A stretch of 64,000 nucleotides of DNA from Lachnospiraceae bacterium (GCA_022792835.1 JAAWBT010000005.1:1-64000), one strand, 5' to 3'; numbered from the stretch's first letter, positions 16,821 to 25,769 are shown. Numbers and translations are program-made. The notes: generated from the sequence alone by a model not told the origin.

Positions 16821-18941
16821 TTATACCTCAAAGGTCAGATCGCCGTAGGACGGAATCGGCCACAGTTCCTTATCTACCATCATCTCCAGCTTGTCGAGGG
16901 GGGCGCGCAGTGCAGACATGGCCGGCATCACCTGGTCGTGATAAGCTCTCGCCTGGCCCTCTCCCTCTTCCATGGCAGCAGCCTGAGCTGCTGCTGCCCT
17001 CAGAGTGTTGAGTGCCTGTTTGGCTTCAGCAAGCAAGGATGAGGTCTCCAGAAGGAGCTCTGTCTGAGCGCTCACATCTGCTTCCGGGCAGGCCTCGCGG
17101 ACTGCGCTGATGGAGGCTGCCAGTTCTGTGGTGTAGCCGATGACTGCAGGAATGAGCTGCTTACCGGCCATATCCACCATGGTCATTGCCTCAATGTTGA
17201 TGGCCTTTGCGTATGTCTCATAAAGAACCTCCGCGCGGGACTCCAGCTCTGCCTTGGTGAAAATATGGAATTTCTCATAAAGCCTCACAGCCTTCTCTGT
17301 GGTCAGGCTCTCCACTGAATCCACCATGGAGCGGATATTGGGAAGACCTCTCCTCTTGGCCTCTGCCACCCATTCTTCTGCATAGCCGTTACCGTTAAAA
17401 ATAATCCTCTGATGCTCCGTCAGATATTCTTTGATCAAGTCATGGACTGCCATGTCAAAATCATCTGCTTTTTCCAGCACATCTGCCGCCTCACAGAAAG
17501 CCTCTGCCACAATGGCATTGAGCGTCGTGTTGGGGCTGGCAATGGAATCGGAAGAACCGACCATACGGAACTCAAACTTATTGCCCGTAAAGGCAAAGGG
17601 TGAAGTCCTGTTCCGGTCCGTGGCATCTTTTTGGAGATCCGGCAGAGTGCTGACACCTGTGTACAGCCGTTCGCCCTCTTTGCAGGAGGCTGCTTCGCCC
17701 TTCTCAATGAGCTGCTTCACCACATCCTCAAGCTGCTCGCCCAGGAACAAGGAAATAATGGCCGGCGGCGCCTCATTGGCTCCCAGCCTGTGGTCATTGC
17801 CCACATTAGAAGCTGACTGCCGCAGAAGATCTGCATGGACATCCACCCCTTTAATGATGCAGGCCAGCACCAGGAGGAACTGTACATTCTGGTTGGGCGT
17901 GTCCCCGGGATCCAGCATATTCACGCCGTCATCGGTGCAGATCGACCAGTTGTCATGCTTACCGGAGCCATTTACCCCCGCGAAAGGCTTCTCATGAAGC
18001 AGACAGGCCAGGCCATGGCGCGCCGCCACTTTTTTCATAGTCTCCATAATAAGCTGGTTGTGGTCTACCGCAATATTGGCTGTGTTGAAAATAGGCGCCA
18101 GCTCATGCTGGGCGGGGGCCACCTCATTATGCTGAGTCTTGGCGGAAATCCCCAATTTCCAAAGCTCTTCATTCAGATCCTTCATATAAGAACCAATCCG
18201 CTCTTTGATGACGCCAAAATAATGATCGTCCATCTCCTGCCCTTTAGGCGCCGGAGCGCCAAACAGGGTACGCCCTGCATAGATCAGATCTTTTCTTTGT
18301 AGGTACAGATTCCGGTCCACCAGAAAATATTCCTGCTCCGGTCCCACGGAAGCCGTCACCTTAGTCGCTTTCTGATTTCCAAACAGCCGCACAATACGGA
18401 GCGCCTGCTCCGAAAGAGCTTCCATGGAACGAAGTAGAGGGGTTTTTTTATCCAGCGCTTCTCCTTTATAAGAGCAGAAGGCTGTGGGAATACATAAGAT
18501 CGCTCCTGTCGCATCTTTTTTCACAAAAGCCGGAGAAGTGCAGTCCCATGCCGTATAGCCTCTCGCCTCAAAAGTGGCACGTAGCCCGCCGGAGGGAAAA
18601 GAGGACGCATCCGGCTCACCTTTAATCAGCTCTTTGCCGGAAAATTCCATCAGCATATGCCCTTCTGCATCCGGATTGGTCACAAAAGAATCATGCTTCT
18701 CTGCCGTGATCCCGGTGAGCGGCTGGAACCAGTGCGTGTAATGAGTCGCTCCCAACTCTACGGCCCAGTCCTTCATGGCCTTTGCCACTACATCAGCCGT
18801 TGCAGGCGAAAGCTCTCCTCCGTGTTCGATAACATTTTTCACCTCTGTGTACACCTTCTTGGGCAGACGCTCCTTCATCTTCCCCATGGTGAACACATTC
18901 TCATTAAAAATCGCTTCCACATTTACTACCTTTTCGCACAT
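16821..18941 (-). CDS. glnN: Type III glutamine synthetase
   Basis: Condenses glutamate and ammonia to glutamine at the expense of ATP; main ammonia assimilation enzyme in many gut anaerobes. 706 residues, the length of the large GSIII class rather than GSI (about 450). The N-terminal GSIII domain ([20 protein letters not shown]) precedes the catalytic core: [42 protein letters not shown] and [17 protein letters not shown]. The ATG at 18941 follows ggaggaaaatct. The upstream region (19020-19092) contains stable hairpins suggestive of leader control. Confidence 0.97.
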   Translation of the reverse strand: MCEKVVNVEAIFNENVFTMGKMKERLPKKVYTEVKNVIEHGGELSPATADVVAKAMKDWAVELGATHYTHWFQPLTGITAEKHDSFVTNPDAEGHMLMEFSGKELIKGEPDASSFPSGGLRATFEARGYTAWDCTSPAFVKKDATGAILCIPTAFCSYKGEALDKKTPLLRSMEALSEQALRIVRLFGNQKATKVTASVGPEQEYFLVDRNLYLQRKDLIYAGRTLFGAPAPKGQEMDDHYFGVIKERIGSYMKDLNEELWKLGISAKTQHNEVAPAQHELAPIFNTANIAVDHNQLIMETMKKVAARHGLACLLHEKPFAGVNGSGKHDNWSICTDDGVNMLDPGDTPNQNVQFLLVLACIIKGVDVHADLLRQSASNVGNDHRLGANEAPPAIISLFLGEQLEDVVKQLIEKGEAASCKEGERLYTGVSTLPDLQKDATDRNRTSPFAFTGNKFEFRMVGSSDSIASPNTTLNAIVAEAFCEAADVLEKADDFDMAVHDLIKEYLTEHQRIIFNGNGYAEEWVAEAKRRGLPNIRSMVDSVESLTTEKAVRLYEKFHIFTKAELESRAEVLYETYAKAINIEAMTMVDMAGKQLIPAVIGYTTELAASISAVREACPEADVSAQTELLLETSSLLAEAKQALNTLRAAAAQAAAMEEGEGQARAYHDQVMPAMSALRAPLDKLEMMVDKELWPIPSYGDLTFEV

Positions 18942-19006
18942 AGATTTTCCTCCACACTTTTTTCATTTCCCTGAACCCGATAAAACCAAACCAGCAGCTC
19001 ATCTTC

Positions 19007-19222
19007 TTATGCACCCCTGTACATAGAGAAAAGGCGCCCGTAACGGAACGCCTTCGTTCGATTATCAAGTCTATATTCGGAGCGCTGCTCCGTCTGTAAT
19101 CCGGCAAAACGTATCGCTACATAAGGATACTCCTTTGGTGTAATGTGTTCTGCTGAATACTTCGTAATATACGATACCTCATTTTCTTCAGAAATGCAAG
19201 CACTTTTTTCTGTACTTTTCAT
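19007..19222 (-). CDS. Possible 71-codon small ORF in the glnN leader
   Basis: An ORF beginning MKSTEKSACISEENEVSY starts 9 bp after the sortase stop with a weak ribosome binding site (gtggaag) and ends 65 bp before glnN. It is not recognised. The C-terminal third coincides with two strong hairpins (19031-19054 and 19078-19092), which argues that at least this part is constrained as RNA. It could be a leader peptide, a small protein, or no gene at all. Confidence 0.3.
   Translation of the reverse strand: MKSTEKSACISEENEVSYITKYSAEHITPKEYPYVAIRFAGLQTEQRSEYRLDNRTKAFRYGRLFSMYRGA
19025..19092 (-). promoter_or_regulatory. Structured leader upstream of glnN (two hairpins, second terminator-like)
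   Basis: Reading toward glnN, a 6-bp hairpin CGGAGC-agc-GCTCCG (19078-19092) is followed by AAGGCGttCCGttaCGGgCGCCTT (19031-19054) and then TTTTCTCT. The second hairpin plus T-rich run has the form of an intrinsic terminator about 80 bp before the glnN start. Tandem hairpins of this kind are used for antitermination, for example by ANTAR proteins in nitrogen genes, but the loops do not clearly match the ANTAR hexaloop pattern. Confidence 0.5.
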
Positions 19223-19230
19223 TCTTCCAC

Positions 19231-20022
19231 TTAATTTTCTAAACGTTTTGCCTGCACCACCAACCGGTCCACGTTTTGATTGACACAGGTGGACAGGGTG
19301 ATAATCCGGTCTCCCGCCTCCACTGTGACTCCTGTGTTGTGGATGGAACGCTCCTGCATACGGGCAACATAATCCAGAAAGTCACTATCGCCTCCAAAGC
19401 CCAGGGTATAAGTATCACTGTCCGGCGAGACCACAGACACAGAGAATATCTCATAGGTATAAAATCCGGTCTTCGTATTTACCCGAAAGGTCTTATGTCC
19501 CTCATAGAAATCATCTTCCCGGTATTTTTTAAGTCCTGCGAACATGGAGCCATTCTTCATATTGTGACCGTAAACAATCACATTTTTTCCTTCCATCCCT
19601 TCCGGAATACCGCTGTCCACAAACAGGGTCCCCGCCGCGTTTTCAGTTCCCTCAAAGGTATGGGCCAGATAATAGTCATTATCCGTAAACTGAACAATCG
19701 GATAGTCAATCTGTGTATCCGGAATGGTAATCCATCCCACATAATCCTCATTCTCCCGGCGCATCATCTCATCAAGCTCTTCCCATGGCGCCGGCCCATG
19801 CTCTCCCGGGGTATTTCCCGTCCCGCCAGACGCCTCCTCATCCGCCGACAGAATCTTTGCCGCCTCGCCGGCCAGTTTTTCATACTCATCGCTGCCTTTT
19901 TTATACTCCAGATAGATCTTAAGAAGCTGATATCCGGAAAAAAGAAAAACTGCCAGTGCGATGATAAAAATCACCGCCTGAATCCTTCTCGCACGTCTTT
20001 TTTTCGCCCATTTCGTCGTCAT
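19231..20022 (-). CDS. srtB: Class B sortase
   Basis: Membrane-anchored cysteine transpeptidase that attaches surface proteins to the cell wall. 263 residues with one N-terminal membrane helix (residues 15-35) after a basic cytoplasmic stretch KWAKKRRARR. The catalytic domain begins YVGWITIPDTQIDYPIVQ and has all three active residues: His in IVYGHNMKNGSMF, Cys in ITLSTCVNQ, Arg in VDRLVVQAKRL. Class B is suggested by the NMKNGSMFAGLKKY and HKTFRVNTKTG segments. No substrate with a sorting signal is adjacent, so it probably serves proteins encoded elsewhere. Confidence 0.92.
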   Translation of the reverse strand: MTTKWAKKRRARRIQAVIFIIALAVFLFSGYQLLKIYLEYKKGSDEYEKLAGEAAKILSADEEASGGTGNTPGEHGPAPWEELDEMMRRENEDYVGWITIPDTQIDYPIVQFTDNDYYLAHTFEGTENAAGTLFVDSGIPEGMEGKNVIVYGHNMKNGSMFAGLKKYREDDFYEGHKTFRVNTKTGFYTYEIFSVSVVSPDSDTYTLGFGGDSDFLDYVARMQERSIHNTGVTVEAGDRIITLSTCVNQNVDRLVVQAKRLEN

Positions 20023-20061
20023 ACTGTCCGCTCCTCCTGTTTCAAAAACATTCTGCCCCCC

Positions 20062-20090
20062 TTGATATTTTTTCCTTTTTCATCTATGAT
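20062..20090 (+). promoter_or_regulatory. Probable pyk promoter
   Basis: TTGATA (20062-20067), 17 bp, TATGAT (20085-20090), giving a leader of about 95 nt before pyk. A second AT-rich box (tatagattatac, 20127-20138) could be an alternative -10. Confidence 0.55.
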
Positions 20091-20193
20091 AGAAGAAAAT
20101 TTTTCATACAGAGAAAGGCTTACTTCTATAGATTATACGAGATATGTCTGTCAATGACAAGGGTAACTTTTTATCAATGAGGAGGAAAACATT

Positions 20194-21612
20194 ATGCGAA
20201 AAACAAAAATCATCTGCACTATGGGACCTGCCGTAGATACGGACGACGCCATACGGGCTCTGATTGGCAGCGGCATGGACTGTGCCCGCTTTAATTTTTC
20301 CCATGGTTCCCACGAGGAACAGAAGGTACGCATGGACCGGGTCAAGAGGGTAAGTGCCGAAATGGCGCGTCCCATCGCTCTTCTTCTGGATACAAAAGGG
20401 CCGGAGATCCGCATCCGGGATTTCGAAAACGGCTCCGTGACTCTGGAAGCCGGTCAAAGTTTTACGCTACACGCTTTTGAGGAGAGAGGCAATGAGGAAG
20501 GGATCGGGCTGACCTTTTCAGGGCTTGCCTCCTGTGTCACCATCGGCACCCGGATTCTCATTGATGATGGAAAGCTGGCCATGTTTGTGGAACGCATAGA
20601 CGGCTCTGACGTGGTCTGTCGCGTCATCAACGGCGGTACCATCAGCAACAGGAAGAGCATCAATATTCCCAATCTGGATATTCCCATGCCCTATATCAGC
20701 GAGACGGACCGGAGCGATGTTCTTTTTGGCATCGAACAAGACGTTGATTTTGTGGCCGCTTCTTTTACACGGACCGCAGACGACATCCGGAAGCTCCGCA
20801 AACTCCTGGATGACAACGGAGGAAATCGAATCCAGATCATTGCCAAAATCGAAAATACCCAGGGAATTGAAAACCTGGATGAAATTCTGGAGCTGGCCGA
20901 CGGCATCATGGTCGCCCGCGGCGACATGGGCGTGGAAATTCCCTTCCGGGAACTGCCTGGAATTCAGAAGACCATCATCAAGAAATGTTACATGGCCGGC
21001 AAACATGTGGTCACCGCCACCCAAATGTTAGAGTCCATGACCAAGAGCCCCCGTCCCACCAGGGCCGAAGTCTCTGATGTGGCCAACGCTATCTACGACG
21101 GCACCACTGCGATCATGCTTTCTGGAGAAACGGCTGCCGGAGATTACCCCACAGAGGCCGTCCGCACCATGGCGGAGATTGCCGAAGAGACAGAAAAACA
21201 CATCAATTACAAAAAACGGTTCTCAGACCTGCACGACTCCCTCGCTCTGAAACGGACACCTGCCGTGGCTGTGGGAATCGCCACCATCACTTCCTCCAAT
21301 TACCTGGACGCAAAAGCCATTGTGGCTGTCACCCGGACAGGACGAAGCGCCAGGATGATCGCCGATTACCGTCCTGCCGCCCCTGTCATCGCACCGACAG
21401 TGGATAAAAAATCCCTGCGGCAGCTAAACCTGACTTGGGGAGTTTTCCCTTTCCCCGCCGACGAGCAGGCAAGCGCCGACAGTTTATTCCGGCATGCAGA
21501 AGCCATTGCCCTCCATTCTGGCATCGTGGAGGAGGGGGATACCATCGTGATCTCCGGGGGGCCCCACGAGAAGGACAGTGCCATTGATATGATGCGCATC
21601 GTGAAGTTATAA
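20194..21612 (+). CDS. pyk: Pyruvate kinase
   Basis: Final glycolytic ATP-forming step, phosphoenolpyruvate to pyruvate. 472 residues; KTKIICTMGPAVDTDDAIRA, ARFNFSHGSHEE, LDTKGPEIRIRDF, IIAKIENTQGIENLDEIL (catalytic Lys-Glu region), MVARGDMGVEIP and the K+-dependent loop ATQMLESMTKSPRPTRAE follow in order. The C-terminal allosteric domain is present and the PEP-utiliser swivel extension found in some Bacilli is absent. ATG follows gaggaggaaaacatt. A single-gene unit. Confidence 0.97.
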   Translation: MRKTKIICTMGPAVDTDDAIRALIGSGMDCARFNFSHGSHEEQKVRMDRVKRVSAEMARPIALLLDTKGPEIRIRDFENGSVTLEAGQSFTLHAFEERGNEEGIGLTFSGLASCVTIGTRILIDDGKLAMFVERIDGSDVVCRVINGGTISNRKSINIPNLDIPMPYISETDRSDVLFGIEQDVDFVAASFTRTADDIRKLRKLLDDNGGNRIQIIAKIENTQGIENLDEILELADGIMVARGDMGVEIPFRELPGIQKTIIKKCYMAGKHVVTATQMLESMTKSPRPTRAEVSDVANAIYDGTTAIMLSGETAAGDYPTEAVRTMAEIAEETEKHINYKKRFSDLHDSLALKRTPAVAVGIATITSSNYLDAKAIVAVTRTGRSARMIADYRPAAPVIAPTVDKKSLRQLNLTWGVFPFPADEQASADSLFRHAEAIALHSGIVEEGDTIVISGGPHEKDSAIDMMRIVKL

Positions 21613-21620
21613 GGTACGGA

Positions 21621-21696
21621 GCAGGAGTCAAAGAACGTCCAGCGCAGACACGGCAGCAAGTCTGTCGTCTGCTTATGGAGATTTTTTGACTCCTGC
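21621..21696. repeat. Long inverted repeat between convergent pyk and sfsA
   Basis: GCAGGAGTCAAA (21621-21632) pairs perfectly with TTTGACTCCTGC (21685-21696); a nested GCAGAC/GTCTGC pair lies inside. There is no T run after the outer stem, so it is not a textbook terminator, but it sits exactly where both convergent transcripts should end. Confidence 0.6.
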
Positions 21697-21735
21697 CCCT
21701 CACTTTAAACTTCTACTGTCCTTGTTCTTTTCTCC

Positions 21736-22449
21736 TCAGAACCGAACCGTTACCTCTCTGTCAATGGTCATGGCATCTTCTTTGACAATACAGTCTCGGG
21801 CCAGAATGTGGATGCCTGCCCCTGTGGCGGCCCGCAGGACTTCACCGAAGGCCGGATGGGTATCGTCATTGGGTGAAAAGGCAAGGATTCCTTTCATCTG
21901 GATTACAAAGAGAAGGTATGCTTCATACCCAGCCATCGCCGCTGCCATGAGCTCCTTCACGTGCTTCACTCCCCGCTCTGTAGGCGCATCGGGAAATTTT
22001 GCCACACCGCCTGTTTCTAGGGTCACGCCTTTCACTTCCATAAAGCATTTCCGGCCGTCTGCCTCGAAATACAGATCAAACCTGGAATTTCCGAATTTCT
22101 TTTCCCGTTTCAAAAAAGCCTGTTCCCCAAAAAGTCCCTCCGCTCCCCTGGATATCCAGTTTGCGGCCGCCTCGTTGGGCGCCTGGGAATCAATATTTAC
22201 CAAGATTGTTTCTCCTGCAGCACCCGTCTTTTCTACTGTGATCAGGGAATACTTTGTCTTTCGATCTGCCCGCTCACAGTGCTGCACCCACACACCTGTG
22301 CCCGGAATCAAAAGTTCTTTAAGCCTCCCTGTGTTTTTCACGTGGCAGCGGACAATTTGTCCGCAAAGTTCCACTTCCGCCACAAAACGATTGGGACGTC
22401 CCAAAAAGACGCCCCGTTCCATCTGATCGTAAATCACATCCGCTCTCAT
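21736..22449 (-). CDS. sfsA: SfsA family nuclease (sugar fermentation stimulation protein A)
   Basis: 237 residues. Typical SfsA sequence: FLGRPNRFVAEVELCG at the N-terminus with an OB-like nucleic acid binding part, HVKNTGRLKELLIPG, and a PD-(D/E)XK-like core (FDLYFEADGRKCFMEVKGVTL, ..PDAPTERGVKHVKELM..). Recent literature assigns nuclease activity to the family; the old name comes from maltose metabolism in E. coli. It follows holA by 1 bp and is cotranscribed. Confidence 0.94.
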   Translation of the reverse strand: MRADVIYDQMERGVFLGRPNRFVAEVELCGQIVRCHVKNTGRLKELLIPGTGVWVQHCERADRKTKYSLITVEKTGAAGETILVNIDSQAPNEAAANWISRGAEGLFGEQAFLKREKKFGNSRFDLYFEADGRKCFMEVKGVTLETGGVAKFPDAPTERGVKHVKELMAAAMAGYEAYLLFVIQMKGILAFSPNDDTHPAFGEVLRAATGAGIHILARDCIVKEDAMTIDREVTVRF

Positions 22450-22450
22450 C

Positions 22451-23443
22451 TTAAATCCTCTTCTGCTTCCTCCCGGAAAATTCTGTGATCAGAAGCTCCA
22501 CTGCCAGGCTGTCCGAAAGTCTCCCTGTCTTTACAGCCTCCTCCGCCTCCGCGCATTTTTCCAGACAGCTTCGAAGCTCTGCCATATGGAAGCTTTTTCC
22601 CTGGGACATGGCACGCCCTGCCACAAAAGGCTGAAGCCCCGCCTTTTTCGCGATCTCATCCCTTCCCTTTCCCGCAGCGGCCAGCTCCTTCACCACAAGG
22701 AGCTGGTTGAACTGTCTGGCAATGAGAAAAAGGATCCGCATGGGTGGTTCCCTGAGGGCTATCAGATCATAATATTTATCCATAGCCGCTTTCTGTCGTC
22801 CCTGCGCCACGTCGGCAATCATCTCAAAAATTCGTCCTGTAATCTGCACCGAACAGACGGCCTCCACATCTTCCGGCAAAATCCCGTCCCTGCCTTCTGT
22901 GTAGGAGACCAGCTTGTCCAGCTCTGTACGGATGTGTTCCATATCATCGCCTACACTGCTTAAGAAGAGCTCCATGGCCGCCTGGGAGATCTGCCGTTTC
23001 TCTTGTTTGAGACTGCGGACAATCCATTTCTTAAGCTCCCCTTCCGGCTGTCTTCCAAGCTCCGTCACATACCCCAGCTCTTTCACCTTTTTATAAAGCT
23101 TATTTCTCTTATCCACCTGCTCTTCCACAAACAAGAGCACTGTGCTGTCCGGCATGCCGGGCAGGTAGGAAGGAATCGGCTCCGCATCCTTTTTAAACAG
23201 ACCGCTGTTTTCAATGAGAATCAGCCTCTTTTCCGAAAAAAAAGGCATAGTGTCCGCCAGGCCGACGATCTCATTCACATCCGCTTCCTTTCCGTAAAAG
23301 CCCTGAAAATTCATCCGGTCATCGCCCAGTATGGCCTCGATCAGCTGGTTTTTATAACTCTTTTTTAAAAAGGCCTCCTCCCCGTACAGACAGTATACGG
23401 GGCGGAAGGCTCTGTTTTTAATATCCTGATTTAATATTTTCAT
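22451..23443 (-). CDS. holA: DNA polymerase III subunit delta
   Basis: 330 residues; delta subunit of the clamp loader, which opens the sliding clamp together with DnaX. AFRPVYCLYGEEAFLKKSYK at the N-terminus, followed by the AAA+-like body without Walker motifs, PSYLPGMPDSTVLLFVEEQV, and LREPPMRILFLIARQFNQLL in the C-terminal helical domain are typical. The start overlaps the fructokinase stop by 4 bp (ATGA). Confidence 0.93.
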   Translation of the reverse strand: MKILNQDIKNRAFRPVYCLYGEEAFLKKSYKNQLIEAILGDDRMNFQGFYGKEADVNEIVGLADTMPFFSEKRLILIENSGLFKKDAEPIPSYLPGMPDSTVLLFVEEQVDKRNKLYKKVKELGYVTELGRQPEGELKKWIVRSLKQEKRQISQAAMELFLSSVGDDMEHIRTELDKLVSYTEGRDGILPEDVEAVCSVQITGRIFEMIADVAQGRQKAAMDKYYDLIALREPPMRILFLIARQFNQLLVVKELAAAGKGRDEIAKKAGLQPFVAGRAMSQGKSFHMAELRSCLEKCAEAEEAVKTGRLSDSLAVELLITEFSGRKQKRI

Positions 23444-24408
23444 TTTTTAAGGTACTCTTCAAACTGAGCTGCCGTCGCATAGGAGGCAATGGCGCCGTTT
23501 CCAAGGACACTGTATTCACAGTAGCGATTGGAGAACAACAGATATTTTTCCATCTGCTCTGCCGTCAGATCCTTTAATGTATCCACCGTCACCCCATCGG
23601 CAGAAAGCTGGTACAGGAAGGAACCGATAAACGCATCCCCCGCTCCCGTGGTATCAATAGCCTTTACCTTCCTGGAACGTGCATCGGCAGAAGCCGTTTT
23701 CGTGTAGGCTTCCGCGCCGTCAGAGCCTTTGGTGTAGATCACAAGCTGTACATTCCCCTGGAAAAGAACATCCTTCGCATCTTCCACCTTTGTCTTTCCA
23801 GTGATAAACTCCAGCTCCTCGTCAGAAATTTTAAGTACATGAGCGTAAGGGATGAATTCCAGGATTGCCTTTCGAAGCTCATTGTAGTCCTTCCACAGCG
23901 GCAAGCGGATATTCGGGTCAAAACTGATCATGTCGCCGCATTCCAGGGCATAAGTGATGGCCTTTCTGTGAGCCTCTTTCATGGGAAAATCTCCCAGGCA
24001 GAGCGAGCAGAAATGAAGGGCATAAGCCTCCTCAAACCATGCCTTCTCCACCACATCTGCGCTCATCAGCATGTCCGCACTGGGCTTTCTGTAAAAAGAA
24101 AAATCCCTGTTCCCGTCTTCCTTCAGGGATACGAAAGCCAGACAGGTATTCGCCTCGTCGGTGCGCAGCACATGGCTCACATCAATGCCATGGCCCACAA
24201 ACTCATCCACAATCCGGTCGCCAAACGCATCATTCCCAAGCTGCGTGATCATCGCCGCCGGGCCGCCCAGCTTAATATAAGCGCCGCCCACATTGGCCGG
24301 GGCGCCGCCCACCACACCTTTAAAGTCTTTTACTTCTTTCAATTCGCACCCGATCTGATGAGGTACAAAGTCAATCAGTGCCTCCCCAATGGAAATCAGT
24401 CTCTTCAT
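23440..24408 (-). CDS. PfkB-family carbohydrate kinase, probable fructokinase
   Basis: 322-codon ribokinase-fold sugar kinase from the ATG at 24408 (after taggaggaagatc); a 12-residue in-frame extension upstream is rejected. LISIGEALIDFVP, GGAPANVGGAYIKLGG with the sugar-binding Gly-Gly motif, and AIDTTGAGDAFIGSFLYQL with the catalytic Asp are all present. The closest general match is fructokinase (ScrK-type). No sucrose or PTS genes are adjacent; it is instead coupled to holA, so expression probably serves general carbohydrate use. Sugar specificity is an inference. Confidence 0.85.
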   Translation of the reverse strand: MKRLISIGEALIDFVPHQIGCELKEVKDFKGVVGGAPANVGGAYIKLGGPAAMITQLGNDAFGDRIVDEFVGHGIDVSHVLRTDEANTCLAFVSLKEDGNRDFSFYRKPSADMLMSADVVEKAWFEEAYALHFCSLCLGDFPMKEAHRKAITYALECGDMISFDPNIRLPLWKDYNELRKAILEFIPYAHVLKISDEELEFITGKTKVEDAKDVLFQGNVQLVIYTKGSDGAEAYTKTASADARSRKVKAIDTTGAGDAFIGSFLYQLSADGVTVDTLKDLTAEQMEKYLLFSNRYCEYSVLGNGAIASYATAAQFEEYLKK

Positions 24409-24464
24409 GATCTTCCTCCTACTTCCGTTTTTTGCGCAGGCCAACGTACTGCACTTTTGTTATC

Positions 24465-24493
24465 AGTATAGCACGCCTGGTTTCTTCCCGCAA
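24465..24493 (-). promoter_or_regulatory. Promoter of the fructokinase-holA-sfsA operon
   Basis: Minus strand TTGCGG (24488-24493), 17 bp, TATACT (24465-24470), about 55 bp upstream of the start codon. Confidence 0.6.
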
Positions 24494-24670
24494 TTCTTTC
24501 CGAAAAAAACGTCGGGCCGTAGATGCAGGTTTTTCTTCCGGTCGAGATTGACTCAATTCATGAGTTCCTAAATGGTACCGGTTATCCCCGGCATTTAAGC
24601 CAAGAAATGATTCCCCCGAAAGTCGCAGCGGGCAATTTTATGCTGCATATTTTTGCACCTTCGCGTACAT

Positions 24671-24715
24671 AAAAAAGAGGCTGAACATGTTTTACATGCA
24701 GCCTCTTTTTTTTTT
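24671..24715 (-). terminator. Terminator closing the putative ncRNA
   Basis: AAAAAAGAGGCTG pairs with CAGCCTCTTTTTT (13 bp) and an inner CATGT-aaa-ACATG stem caps it; a T run follows on both strands. On the minus strand there is no protein gene upstream for it to terminate, which supports the ncRNA reading. Confidence 0.85.
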
Positions 24716-25568
24716 ATGAAATTTTCTATCTAAAATTATATTCTTTATTTTTATCGAAGGAGTTATTATGTGATATCCTTACCGCCTTGTCTTCCTGTTC
24801 CTTTTCGACCTTCGGTTTTATACTCTTTAGCATTTCTTCTATCAGCTTTCTCCTATAGCCGATCTGCTTTTCTTTTTCCCTCTCTCAATGTACCACAGCA
24901 TCTGAATCCGCCGGAGAACCTTCCTGAATCTTTGTCATCTCTCTATTCAATATCATATTGATTTTTGTTGAAATGAACATCCATTCTCTGCTGTCCGCCC
25001 GAAAACTGATGATGCCCTACACGAATGATTTCCTTCCGAAAGCCTAACCTCTATTTCTGATAAAACAGCTTTTCTACTGAAAACTTCATGATTCCCGTCG
25101 ATGTATCACATCTGATCCGATTTCTCTGCTTCGATTTGTATACTTTCATATACTGATTCGGATTCTTACGTTTTTATCTTCTCTCTATCTGATGAAGGCG
25201 GTTCCGACAGGATGTCTCTCTCATCAACTGAGAATCATATGAAGTTTTCAGTCGCTTAACTTCTGTGTCCAGTGGAATCTCCTCCTTCCCATTTTACCTG
25301 CCTGCAATCTTTCAAAGCTTCCATTGACAACTTTTGCATTTTATACGCTTCGTGTCTCTCTTGTTGGAAAAAACTTATTTATCACCCTAACCGACTATTT
25401 TGTCTAATCTTGATTGATATTCCTATCTAATCGCCACTGACTTTTCTGTTCTTTTAGAATGATTTTACCAGATACCGTTTCTTTACACTGATCTGTTTAC
25501 TGGAAATCCTTTCTCGTCAGATTTCTTTAAAGTTTCTTTTGCTTTGAAGATTGTTTGTTTTTTGTTAT
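24671..25568 (-). ncRNA. Putative large (about 0.9 kb) structured non-coding RNA
   Basis: The region has no ORF of note in any frame yet is bounded on the minus strand by a consensus-like promoter (25575-25603) and a strong intrinsic terminator (24671-24715). Inside, a long-range helix of 19 bp with one 2-nt bulge joins 25232-25252 to 25076-25094, enclosing smaller stems such as ATCCGA/TCGGAT, GTATA-tgaaag-TATAC and GATGT-gat-ACATC. Further local hairpins include ATCGGCT/AGCTGAT near 24838-24860 and GATA-ggaa-TATC with a GNRA-type loop. The RNA strand is purine-rich. Size and style recall large ornate RNAs such as ROOL and GOLLD, but I cannot assign a class. A decayed gene is the alternative. 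Confidence 0.5.
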
Positions 25569-25574
25569 GTCCTT

Positions 25575-25603
25575 ATGATAGCACTCTTCGGACTATTTGT
25601 CAA
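25575..25603 (-). promoter_or_regulatory. Strong promoter of the putative ncRNA
   Basis: Minus strand TTGACA (25598-25603), exactly 17 bp, TATCAT (25575-25580), preceded by an A/T-rich upstream stretch that could act as an UP element. No coding region follows. Confidence 0.7.
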
Positions 25604-25690
25604 CACTATTTTTAGAATTTTTAAATTTTATTTTTTTGTTAATTGATACAAATGTTTAATTTTTTTAAATTATCTGTTTTTTTCAAACTA

Positions 25691-25719
25691 TTGCATACAG
25701 AATCACCAATAGCTATAAT
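25691..25719 (+). promoter_or_regulatory. azlCD promoter
   Basis: TTGCAT (25691-25696), 17 bp, TATAAT (25714-25719), 50 bp before the azlC start. Confidence 0.7.
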
Positions 25720-25769
25720 AGAAGGACAGGATTTCCTGCACAAAAGCAAAAGAGAAAGGAGTCTTCTTT

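Noticed and set aside
19025-19092. ANTAR antitermination element before glnN
   Set aside because: Tandem hairpins are present, but the loops do not show the paired six-base loops with A and G at fixed positions, so the specific class is not claimed.
24770-24961. 63-codon plus-strand ORF inside the non-coding stretch
   Set aside because: Low-complexity Ser/Leu/Pro sequence and antisense to the putative RNA; its initiation region overlaps structured RNA sequence.
25200-25300. Short minus-strand peptide LDTEVKRLKTSYDSQL that looks transposase-like
   Set aside because: Only about 32 codons before a stop, no ATG start, and no further homologous-looking peptide in any frame, so an insertion sequence remnant is not supported.
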